DNA of 64,000 nt, from positions 1 through 64,000 of the forward strand of contig QLIY01000275.1 of NCBI GenBank assembly GCA_003260075.1, written 5' to 3'. Shown piece by piece: positions 36,094-46,400 of this stretch. The first letter of the stretch is position 1. Each line of letters starts with the position of its first letter. Position numbers and translations under genes: made by a program. The notes beneath the pieces were generated by a model. It saw only the letters and a program-made list of their open reading frames with translations. It was not told the origin of the DNA and searched no databases. The stretch is from Phallusia mammillata. Lineage: Eukaryota > Chordata > Ascidiacea > Phlebobranchia > Ascidiidae.

Positions 36094-38279
36094 AAAAATC
36101 AAGTCTCAATTCTCAGGAAATGAATTAAATTTTCTTACAAGAAATTATGTCACGTTTTAAAAACAAAACATTATTGCGGCAACCCTTACTACGTTTTTTT
36201 CTGTTTTATCTTGCTTTTAACGCATATTGGAACATGAGTTTCTTAATTCTTTCTTTGCTTCCAAAAGAGTGATTTTCAACGTGAATTACCGCTAAACTTT
36301 CTCCTTTGTCAAGAACGAGTAATCACACTTGGGGGGGGGGGGTCTTTGCTTCCAAAAGAGTGATTTTCAACGTGCATTACCGCTAAACTTTCTCCTTTGT
36401 CAAGAACGAGTAATCACACTTGGTTGTGTTACATTTATTACATGACCTAAAGTGGCTTAATTTGTTGACACTTTGGTAGCGCAAAAACTGTTACCTCGAT
36501 GCACACAACAGAAAAACGAAAAAATCGAGAAATAGAGGAACCCTAGTTTGCCCATTATGAACTTTTTACTGGTTTTACATCAAAACACATGTATTCTAAA
36601 ATAGAAAATAGTTTTATGCATAAACACAATATATTTACCATTGCAGTTATGGTGTATTGCATATTTTGCTTTGGGCATTTTTTAAACTGAACTAATAAAA
36701 TCATAACATGAAAACTGAATTGAAAGGTTTTAAAGTTGAAAAAAATCCATATAAATGCATGAAAAGTTCATAATTTTTGACACAAAGCCAGATTTTTTTA
36801 TCATGCCACACGGCCACACACATGAATTCACTTTTAGATCATTCTTTTCAAATGAAAGGAACTAAGAAACCTTGAATCAAGACATGGCTATAGCAAAACC
36901 AAGCAAGAACAATGGCTTTATAATTCGAAGGAAGACATGTCTTGCATGCATGCAGTCATGCACTGACTTGCAGCAACGAATGTCAAAAATTTAAAATTGC
37001 AAATCTCATGCAAAATAAAGAAGGACAAACTAAAATCTGTCTAATTCACTAAATAGAATCTTTGACTTAAATTGAAACTTCATTTTTTTCACGAAAGCAA
37101 ACACAACTTTTAAGCTAGTGTGCAAACACGCAAAATACATTCAAACAACGGGGGGGGGGGCACTCCGGCAAAAAAAATAAGTCTCAATTCTCAGGAAATG
37201 AATTAAATTTTCTCATGAGAAATTATGTCACGTTTTAAAAACAAAACATTATTGCGGCAACCCTTGGGGGGGGGGAATGCACACAACAGAAAAACGAAAA
37301 AATTGAGAAATAGAGGAACCGTAGTTTGCCCATTACAAAATTTTTACAGGTTTTACATCAAAACACATGTATTCTAAAATAGAAAATAGTTTTGTGCATT
37401 AACACAATATATTTTCCATTGCAGTTATGGTGTATTGCATGCATGCAGTCATGCACTGACTTGCAGCAACGAATGTCAAAAATTCAAAATTGCAAATCTC
37501 ATGCAGAATAAAGAAGGACAAACTAAAATCTGTCTAATTCACTGAATAGATTCTTTGACTTAAATTGAAACCTCATTTTTTTCACGAAAGCAAACACAAC
37601 TTTTGAGCTAGTGTGCAAACATACAAAACACATTCAAACAACGTTTAATGTAACAATATCTCTCCCTAAAATGTTCAGATTGTTTCGTAACTCTTAATTA
37701 TGGCCTGCTCTCTTACCATCATTATTAGCACTAACTAAATTTTATCTGATATTCATCATTGTCTTGAGACTATACTTCACCATTTAAAACTTTCACAGCA
37801 ATTTACTATTACTTAAAAAAATGTTCACAAAATGCACGCCAAGCAAAACTTGCTGGGGGGGGGGTATCTCTCTATAATATAAAATGTTCAGATTGTTTCG
37901 TAACTCTTAATTATGGCCTGCTCTTTTACAGTCATTAGTAGCACTAACTAAATTTTACCTGATATTCATCATTGTCTTGAGACTATACTTCACCATTTAA
38001 AACTTATACAGCAATTTATTATTACTTAAAAAAATGTTCACAAAATGCACGCCAAGCAAAACTTGCTGTTGAAAACTTTCGCAGACTGCTGGCTGTCAAT
38101 TTGCATATCCAATGAGGGCAATTCACGTTGACGAAAAGCTGTGGTCACTGGTCAGGTTGGTGAAGAAGCGGGTGGAAGAAGAGGAAAAAACAAACAGAAT
38201 ATTTCGTTAAAACACAACTCATTTTTATGCAAACAGTCAAACACATTTCTTGCTATACAAATTTTAATTGAATAATAAT

Positions 38280-38339
<60 letters not shown>

Positions 38340-38996
38340 TCTGGCTGTGACGAAGCAACCATATTTCTTGCACCGCGATTTCGTGATAGGGACAGTTGCT
38401 GTTATTTGCACCTCTTGTAGCTGGCACCTTTTGACTTTTCATAGTCTAAACTTTGTCGCATTTTCTTTTGTATTACATATGTTCAACATATGGCAGCGAT
38501 ATTACCTTGCTTGTCTTCTTATTGTGGTGGCGGAAAGGCATTAGTTTTTTCGATACGCAGTGTATTTTTCTTAAAGCACGACACATCGGTAGTGTCACAA
38601 TTTGCCCGCTTGCCATTTTTTCCATCAAAAAAGTCCGGGGGGGGGGCTGGTCAGGTTGGTAAAGAAGAGGAAAAAACAAACAGAATATTTCGTTAAAAAT
38701 AACTTTTTATTTTTAAGCAAACAGTCAAACACATTTCTTGCGTTACAAATTTTTAATTGAATTATAATTAAAAAATCGTTGCGTTCGAGATGACGTTCAT
38801 CTGGCTGTGACGAAGCAACCATATTTCTTGCACCACGATTTTGTGATAGGAACAATTGCTGTTATTTGCACCTCTTGTTGCTGGCACCTTTTGACTTTTC
38901 CTAGTCTAAACTTTGTCGCATTTTCTTTTGTATTACATATGTTCAACATATGGTAGCGAAATTAACTTGCTTGTCTTCTTATTGTGGTGGCGGAAG

Positions 38997-39792
38997 CAAG
39001 GATGGCAGTACGGTACGTGTTGCATCGTACCACGTAGCCTACCTCGTTACGTAGAGCGTACCGTACCAAATGTCAAAAATCAAAACGTACCGTGCCACCG
39101 TACCGTACTTGAGGTACGGTAGGCAAAATCGTACCGTACCTTCAAATAAACCAATCGGGATTAGGTTGGATATGTTTTATGACATGCACTTAAGGAGAGG
39201 TGTCTAAACTCTATAAACAAGCTGTCCCACTACAATCAGCTTATTCGAAATGAAAGGTTGATGTGTTTTTTCTACGATGGGCTCGTGCAGCGACAGTGTG
39301 GAATTTTCAACAGCATGTTTCTTAAAATCATTGCTGCGAAAGAGACAACAACAACACTAGCTAGCTTTTTTAACTAACTTGAGAATCCAATACAAATGCC
39401 GAGAAACTCTCTGTTCTTGTCATGTGCGCGTTTTAATAATGCGCCTACAGGACGTGTAACCCTCGTTTTCCATAGCGGTCAGCCCGTAAGCACAAAATAT
39501 TAGGCAGTGACGTCATAAACATTTTTGAGCACTATATCGGTACAGGGACATTTTGACAAAATCATGTCAGAAACAATTTAAATTCAAGTTTTAGAAAATT
39601 TTGATATTATCTGCAAATGGTAACGGTTCAAAATGATCGTTTAATCAACATTTATTATGCGTACCAGTACGGTGGTACGCTCTAGTGAAGGACCGTACCA
39701 CGTACCGTACCCCAGCTTTCTTTGCGTACCGCACCTACATACCGTACTTTTTGATGAAATCTAATGCGTACCGTACCGTACTGCAATCCTTG
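38997..39792. mobile_element. 796-bp hAT-type element with perfect TSD, absent from the other allele
   Basis: Ends CAAGGATGGCAGTACGGTAC and (reverse complement) CAAGGATTGCAGTACGGTAC, with the exact 8-bp duplication GGCGGAAG at 38989-38996 and 39793-39800. The interior is full of GTACCGTACC repeats near both ends and has no coding frame I recognise. The homologous sequence near 38526-38545 carries GTGGCGGAAAGGCATTAG without the insert, i.e. the empty site. Confidence 0.88.
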
Positions 39793-39931
39793 GGCGGAAG
39801 GGCATTAGTTTTTTCGACACGCAAAGCGCGACACATCGATAGTGTCATAATTTGCCTGCTTGTCATTTTTTCCATCAAAAAAGTCCCCGGCCGGGTTTTT
39901 GCCTTTGCTGCGGGTGATATACATTTAGGAT

Positions 39932-40054
39932 CTCCGACGATGCCTATTATAGTAATATAGGCTATTAACTTCTAGTACGACTGTAAGACCGCCTCCTTGA
40001 ACGTTTGGGTGGCGACTACGAGAATGTCTCCTTGTTTTGCTTCGTGACCTATGT
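39932..40054 (-). pseudogene. Fragment duplicated from PHRF1 exon 10 (RS region)
   Basis: This segment matches PHRF1 exon 10 at 27402-27512 in the same orientation: CTCCGACGATGCCTATTA, CGCCTCCTTGAACGTTTGGG, CGACTACGAGAATGTCTCC and TTTTGCTTCGTGACCTATGT. It has a short insertion near 39950-39968 and small indels, so it cannot encode the RS segment. Flanking sequence on both sides is a direct repeat (TTTGCCTTTGCT...GAAATACATTT-like, near 39896 and 40062). It lies upstream of PHRF1 itself. Confidence 0.8.
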
Positions 40055-40548
40055 TGTATTTGCCTTTGCTATGTGTGAAATACATTTTTTGTTTCTTTGT
40101 CACATAATGCCACTTTAATTCCTTCGTGTTTTTTACCTGCAGCATAATGCCACTTTAATTCCTTCGTGTGTTTTTTACCTGCAGTATAGAGTACACAATG
40201 CCAATTTAATATACAGCCTACTGCTAAATTAGGATGAACAGAAATCTGTTCGCTAATTTTTTGCGTGGTTTCTAAAATTGCTTAAAAACGATTATTCGGT
40301 TAACCGACAAAACATATCCGGATATCGGATAGCAAACACCCTTCGGATATCGGATAGCAAACACCCTTCGGTTAATCGGTTAACCGTTATCCGAAAAATT
40401 CAACCTTAACTAAATCTTCTGGGCTGAATTGACCCTAGTGCTACGACGCCAAAAGCGACCTGGTTAAATCTGCCAGTCGCTAATTCAAAAGTGATACTTG
40501 CTGCAGTTAAACGTATTGAAACAAAACGCCGGAAATAAACAGAATAAA

Positions 40549-40878
40549 TTATTTCTTTTCTTCTTTCAAATGCTTTTGCCCACGTTTCAGCAACTCGTCG
40601 ATTCCTTGGGTCAAAAAGTCCAACGGGTATCCAGTATAAGTTGCATCCTTTTTTCTGGGATACATTTTTTTGTAATGATCATCTGTGATTCTCTCTAAAC
40701 TTACTAATATTCGATCACACTTTTCTGGCTCTTTAAGTTGTGTTGCATCTTCGTGAGTAAATTTAGCCTTTCCTATCTTCTTTATGTGATCGAGCAAAGT
40801 TACAGAATATGCAGATCTTGTTTCCAGTTTGGGCCACAGTGTGCAAATTGAAATAAAGCGTCTGTAGGGAGTACTCAT
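40549..40878 (-). CDS. UQCC2: Ubiquinol-cytochrome c reductase complex assembly factor 2
   Basis: UQCC2 is a mitochondrial matrix/nucleoid protein that works with UQCC1 in early cytochrome b synthesis and complex III assembly. The frame is 109 codons in a single exon. It matches human UQCC2 as I remember it: STPYRRFISICTLWP against SRYRRFLKLCEEWP, then EPEKCDRILVSLERI, HYKKMYPRKKDATYTG and a lysine-rich end. Human is about 126 residues. Its ATG lies 2 nt after the TGA of C15orf40 on the same strand, with a good context (ACC before ATG). Read-through from C15orf40 as an operon, with spliced-leader addition or reinitiation, is the simplest explanation. Confidence 0.9.
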   Translation of the reverse strand: MSTPYRRFISICTLWPKLETRSAYSVTLLDHIKKIGKAKFTHEDATQLKEPEKCDRILVSLERITDDHYKKMYPRKKDATYTGYPLDFLTQGIDELLKRGQKHLKEEKK

Positions 40879-40880
40879 GG

Positions 40881-41882
40881 TCAGTTGTCGTTAATGGCTG
40901 CTCTCAACTTGATTTCGAAATCGTCTGCAGAAAGTTTAGCGTCGGCAGAAATCTTTAGTAGTTTGTTTCTCGATTTTGCTCCCTGTAAAGTAAATAATAA
41001 ATGTTTGTTAAGGGTTCAAATGGGTTAAATCAGTGGTTCTTAACCTTTTTGTTATTGTTACTCTTGAGAACTAGCAGACGAATTACATTTGCCTCCTCTT
41101 CAAAAAACTACAAACCACAACGTCACATAAGGATGACGTAATAATACAAACAGACAATGTACTTTCCCTATAAACAAGTCAAACCATCATGTTGGACTTA
41201 TTACTAATAATGACCCACAGGTTAAAAACCGCTGGGTTAAACATTCAACAAAAAACAGTTGTACAAACCAATTAACCTATTTATTGACATTAAACAATGT
41301 TACATTTAAGCATTTGTTTTGTAAAGTAATTGAACTTAATCATATATTCACTAGCCCAAAACAACAAACAAAGCAGCATGTTTTATTCTAAAAGATCTGG
41401 CATTTGCCCAATCATTATAAAGTGATAGACATTTGTGAAAGGAAAACCTACTGTTTCAATGGTAATGTGGCGCTTGTGGACTCCAAGAGTTGATGCAATG
41501 AAGTTGCAAATTGCAGTGTTGGCAGCACCCTTTTGTGCCTGAGCTGATATTGAGACCGATAAACCCTCTTCAGTCAAACCTGCAAACAAATGTTAAAAAA
41601 GTCCTCAAAAAACAGTATGTGTACAAGTATTAAAAGGCAAGAAACATATTTTACCTGTTATTTGGTTGTTCTTTGCATTTGGTTTTGCTCGAAGTTGTAT
41701 AAAAAGGTTTCCACTGTTTTCTTCACAGAACTTTATGGCTTTGTTTGAGGTAAATTTCTGTGCAACAACTAAACCCTGGGGGAGAAAACAAAAAATGTAC
41801 AGCACATATAGCATTTTGAACAAAGTATGGATTCACTTACTTTTATATTTGGCATAAACACAACAAACACATTTCTGTGCAT
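40881..41882 (-). CDS. C15orf40: UPF0235 family protein, C15orf40 homologue
   Basis: This is a small conserved protein of the YggU/UPF0235 family; its function is not settled. Exons: 41882-41841, 41775-41655, 41579-41452, 40982-40881, all GT/AG and in phase, giving 130 residues. Family hallmarks are RAKPNAKNNQITG (the AKPGSKQNAV position in human), VSISAQAQKGAANTAICNFIA (the APPSEGEANAELCRYL position) and GAKSRNKLLKI (the GGKSREKVVKL position). I chose the ATG at 41882; an in-frame ATG at 41855 is an alternative. The hydrophobic, slightly basic start (MHRNVFVVF) may be a mitochondrial leader, but that is a guess. The stop TGA is followed by CC and the ATG of UQCC2. A hAT insertion lies in the last intron. 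Confidence 0.88.
41031..41234. mobile_element. hAT MITE in the last C15orf40 intron
   Basis: Ends CAGTGGTTCTTAACCTTTTT and (reverse complement) CAGCGGTTTTTAACCTGTGG, flanked by GGTTAAAT and GGTTAAAC, a target-site duplication with one mismatch. 204 bp, non-coding, within intron 40983-41451. Confidence 0.8.
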
Positions 41883-42266
41883 CAGCAACTAAGGAATTTT
41901 AGTTTTTCAAAAACCTAATGGCACAAAAAAAAATTAGGAACTTTTGAAAATATTACATAAGCTACCATCTAAAATCAATAAAAAAATTTCAACAGTTCAC
42001 CTATTGATCAACCGCATTGCAACATAATATGCATTTGAGTAAGCAGTTCATGCATCTTAATACAGTATGCTTCAGAGCAAGATATAATTGTTTCCCATTA
42101 GAGGTTCAAAGATTTAAAAAAATTTAAGACACAAAGTACAAAAACTTAAATTGCATAAACATGGTCATGAAAAATGTAGTTGTACATATTGCACCTTCAT
42201 TGCGTCACACATATAAGTTTTAAAAATTACAACAAATGATGAAAGTATTGGATGTCAATCACCCAA

Positions 42267-43064
42267 TTAAAGACTCATATAATTAGTGTACCACTCCAGT
42301 CCTTCAACAGTGGTGGTAGCAGGAGTATATTCACACCCAATCCAACCATCATACCCCAGTATTTCAAGTAAGTCAAATATGTAGGAGTATTGAATTTCCC
42401 CAGCAGTTGATGGCTCATTACGTTTTGGGACCTGGCTAAGCTGAATGTGACCAATCTTGGGAAAAGTCGACCTTACTATGTCAGTAAGATTTCCCTCCAT
42501 CAACTGAACATGAAAGAAGTCCAACTGGTACTTTATGTTGGGCTTATTCACCAACTCCAGGACTTGCATTGCTTCAACACTTGTGTTGATAAAGTAGCTA
42601 TTTTTCATTGTCTTGTTTTGTATAGGTTCAATCAGGCCAGTTAACCCATGGGCCTGCAGTTCATCAGCGGCATACTTCAGGTTTTCAACATACGTTGCCA
42701 TTGCCTTTGTTGTCACTGCTTCTGGGTGACGAAATCCAGCCATAACGTGCACCCGTTTGCAATCCAAAGCATTTGCATACTTAATGCCCAGACTTAATTC
42801 GTCGCGAAACTTTTGAACTTTGTTGTAATCAGCTGCGTGTCCCAGGGATTCTGAGCAACCAGTATTTATTAGAACTTGGTCGATATTTGCTGCATTTTTT
42901 GCTGCAATCAATTCGTCAATAGAAAATTCGTATGGCCAAGCCGCCTCAACACCATTAAAGCCGGCTTTGGCGGCAAGCCCATATCGGTCGAGGAAAGGGG
43001 ATTCCTTGAACATCCACGATACGTTAGCACAGAATTTTAATTTTCCCATTATCGATAAAAACAA
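42267..43064 (-). CDS. HYI: Hydroxypyruvate isomerase
   Basis: HYI interconverts hydroxypyruvate and tartronate semialdehyde and has a xylose-isomerase-like TIM barrel. The single frame is 265 codons; human HYI is about 277. Shared landmarks are KFCANVSWMF, GVEAAWPYEF, VLINT, VHVMAGFRHPEA, GLIEPIQNK, QLDFFHVQLMEGNL, GHIQLSQVPKRNEPS and WIGCEYTP-TTVEGLEW. Probable metal and substrate residues by family are E146, D182, H185 and E245. The second ATG (codon 6, giving MGKLKF) fits the family start better than the first. There is no intron, unlike vertebrate HYI, which may mean a retrocopy or intron loss. It lies 384 nt upstream of C15orf40 on the same strand. Confidence 0.93.
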   Translation of the reverse strand: MFLSIMGKLKFCANVSWMFKESPFLDRYGLAAKAGFNGVEAAWPYEFSIDELIAAKNAANIDQVLINTGCSESLGHAADYNKVQKFRDELSLGIKYANALDCKRVHVMAGFRHPEAVTTKAMATYVENLKYAADELQAHGLTGLIEPIQNKTMKNSYFINTSVEAMQVLELVNKPNIKYQLDFFHVQLMEGNLTDIVRSTFPKIGHIQLSQVPKRNEPSTAGEIQYSYIFDLLEILGYDGWIGCEYTPATTTVEGLEWYTNYMSL

Positions 43065-43464
43065 GAAGCACTTAACAATGTTATTGCGTCTCTGCGACCT
43101 GCGCTGTGCAAAAGTACAATGTCAATTACAAGGTTAGTCACGCGTGAGATTTTGAAATACATAGAAATCATAATAATCATGAATATTTTCACTGATCTCT
43201 ATAAGTCAGTGACATTTTGCAATTTACCTGACAAGTCATTCCCAATATCCGAACCAAAACAGGATCGAAAGGTGTAGCCAATCATTTTAAAAGTACTTTT
43301 AAAATCATTGGTGTAGCTAAGAAATGTATTTCATGAGAATCGCTAATTTGCATTTCAGCAACACAAATAACCAAAAATATTTTGCAGCCTCTCTAAATAA
43401 CGAAATTTATTTACACAATGATAAACGTACCGAACTGGCCAATACTGTATTTCTGTATACCGTA

Positions 43465-43495
<31 letters not shown>

Positions 43496-46400
43496 TTTAT
43501 AATATATATATGTCTTTTTTAAATAAATTATCGTCATTTTTGCATTATATTAGCACGTTAGCAAACAGAAAGTCGTAGCAGAGATGAGAAAAAACGATAA
43601 ATAAATAGGCAAAAAAAACTCATGGCAGAAAGATGCATCACAAGGTAGCTTCGATAAAGCTTCGTTAACATGGACAAAATGACCGGGGATTGAAATCTGT
43701 TTAGGACTGGCATGCCATCAATTAAGCGTCAGTCGACGTGAGTTTTAATTCATGCAGTTACATGTATTTTCACTTGCTGTTTATTTGTTTAACTTTTGCC
43801 TGTTTTGTATCTGTTCGGGAACACGGGTGACTGACTTGATTACCGGTTTGGTCGTTTCATCATCCGCCAGTTGCTTGTCAAACTTGTTACATTCACACAA
43901 CTTTAAATTGGTTTACTATTTGAAAGCTTATTAGTCTACTATGTCCTTTCTTGAACAAACATTTAAAGATTTAAAGTTTTAAAGCAACATTTAAAGTTTT
44001 AAAGTAATCAACATTTCGCACTAATCATTAAAGGAGACAATATATGTGGTTTTTTGACTTTTTCAAGTAGAAAACACCACAGGATAAAGCAAGCGACACA
44101 ACAAACGTAACAATGTGCGAACAACTTCAGCCTGTTTCAGGTTTTCGTAGAAATTATGTGTACAAAATGGTGTAAAGAATTAAAGGCGATTTTCATGCTG
44201 GTTTAAAAGTTAACAAAAGTCATTCAATGGAAAGTCTGTTTGGCAAACTATACAGGAAAACCGTTAAGTGTCGGACTTGTGTTAGGGCAGTGGTTCCCAA
44301 ACTTTTTCATATTTTTTTCAAAACGCCATTATTCCCTTTGCCATTATTTCGAGGGCTTGCGGTCCTTAGGCCTAAATGTGTATTTCATAAAAAACGAAAG
44401 TTGATTGCAGGATTTTAGCTAGTTATGCAAAATTGCGCATAACAATCATCCAAATACAGCATGTGACATCACAAACAGGACAAATACATTACGTTTGTGC
44501 GCGAACAATTGCATTTTTGATAGNTTTCCAATGTACAGGCCCACCAGGTAGATTAAATAGGAAATGCCATAGTTTTTGAAAACTTAAATAGGTATTAACT
44601 TTGTTGTATTTTATCCCCCAAAGTGGTACATGTTTAAGTTTTCGAGTGCAAACAATCAAGATAAAAATGACACACGAATACTTTGGAGAAAAATTTCTTA
44701 AATTAGCTGCACAGAGTAGAGTAGTTTTGCGTTAGGCCTACATAAACCAGGGGTCCGCAAATACTTTTTGACGCGACCCTAAAAAAATTGCTCTAAATTC
44801 TCGCGACCCAAGCATTTTGTTAGTTTGTAAGTTTGTGGAAAATACTAAACAACTAAATGTCAATACTAAGACTAGTATTGTGCTATTGTCAGTTGATATT
44901 TTCACATAAAACAGTAGGTAAACGAATGTATTTATTCTAACAAATGAGAACCGCATGCTTGCAGGTGCGCTTAATTTATTGCATTGTTACATAGACTTTA
45001 TGTAACAGTTACATAGTCATACGTAACAATGTAAAAGTTAATTAGAACCTTGGAAAAAGCCGAAGTTCGTTAAATGGGATGGGATGCTTATATTCATGGG
45101 AAATTTAAAATATTTCGCGACCCAGACTGGACGGTCTCGCGACCCAAATTTGGGTCGCGACCCACTATTTGCGGACCCCTGCCCTAAAGGCCCGCGGACC
45201 CCAGTTTGGGAACCGCTGAACTGAAGTAACGACACTTTTTGTCGTCTTTTCTAAATATCCTGTGTTTTTGGGTCCTTTCCTGTGTTTTTTGGGTGCAAAA
45301 GCGTAAAAAATTGCGGAGAAAAGACAATGGTGCCAGCAGGTATCACTTTTGGGACAGTGGTAGTTTTAAGAAATAACGTCAGTATGTGCTGGGTAAAAGT
45401 ATAAGTACACAATTTTTAAACAAGTTTTTCGTTTTTACACAAAAGTGTTTGTCTTCCAAATTCATCCACGTTAACGTATTTTGAAGCTGTGTTAAGGAAT
45501 ACAGAAACTTGTGTGGCGTTTGTGAATTAAATAGCAGGGTCCTCGGATATTTCTGTTTCTAAACATATTCCAAATCACTTCTTAACAAACGTTGCACTTT
45601 GGGCACTTAAACAAATTGTGGTAAGTCATATAAAGTTGGTCTATTGGTTGTTAAATTTTTGCATCATTTTATGCAAAGCATCAGATAGAACCATATAGGC
45701 ACATATTCCAGATCACTCCTTAACAAACATTGAACTTTGGGAACCAAGAACAACTTCCGATAAATGAAATTGGACTATTGCGTAGTTGTTTTGCATCATT
45801 TTATGTATGTTTTTGCCTCATTTCATATAAAGTAGATTTACAAAAACCCTAAATTGGAAATATTGTAGTAAGCACTTTAAAAATCCCCAGCAGTCGACAT
45901 TGATTACACCAGCACTGTGCTAAAAGAACATCAAATATAGCACGATTCAGTTTTTTTGAACTTTCCAACTTTTGAATTGCGTAAATTTAATGCAAGTGAC
46001 AGATAAACGTGACGTGCTGGGCTTTAACCAAACTTATAACATTAAAATCCCCATGCAGTTTATGCTTTAAAAAACCCTCGCTCTAGTTTCATGACTATTT
46101 ATGTGTAGTTAAACAAGAGTATGTAGTTATGTACAGTTAACTCACAGTATGGATTAATGTATTGTGTACATGTTACATTTGTACATAAGCGTTGGTGGTA
46201 AGTTGGTGGTAACGACATGAATCGGAATATGCTTAAGATTTTCAATGAAAAAATGCACCACGTGTCGCACGTTTGAATGCCCACAAAAAACGGAAGTTTC
46301 GTTATTAAAACTACCGCGTACAGAGAACTCAATTGCAACAGAAACAGGCTATTCGACCAAGCAGTTCTGTAAAAAAAATGATTTGAAACTGAAACTGATA

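Larger units (their letters stand above)
35842..40548. other. PHRF1 upstream region made of concatenated allelic fragments
   Basis: No gene is recognised. Homologous blocks recur in an order that only makes sense as two haplotypes: 36092-36190 with 37162-37265; 36246-36330 with 36343-36421; 36497-36660 with 37274-37440; 36940-37149 with 37440-37642; 37650-37854 with 37865-38070; 38150-38636 with 38642-39890. G-runs at 36013-36091, 36331-36342, 37150-37160, 37266-37275, 37855-37864, 38280-38338 and 38637-38646 mark the joins. A hAT element and a PHRF1 fragment in this stretch are listed separately. Short direct repeats lie at 40104-40189 and 40316-40370. Confidence 0.75.
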
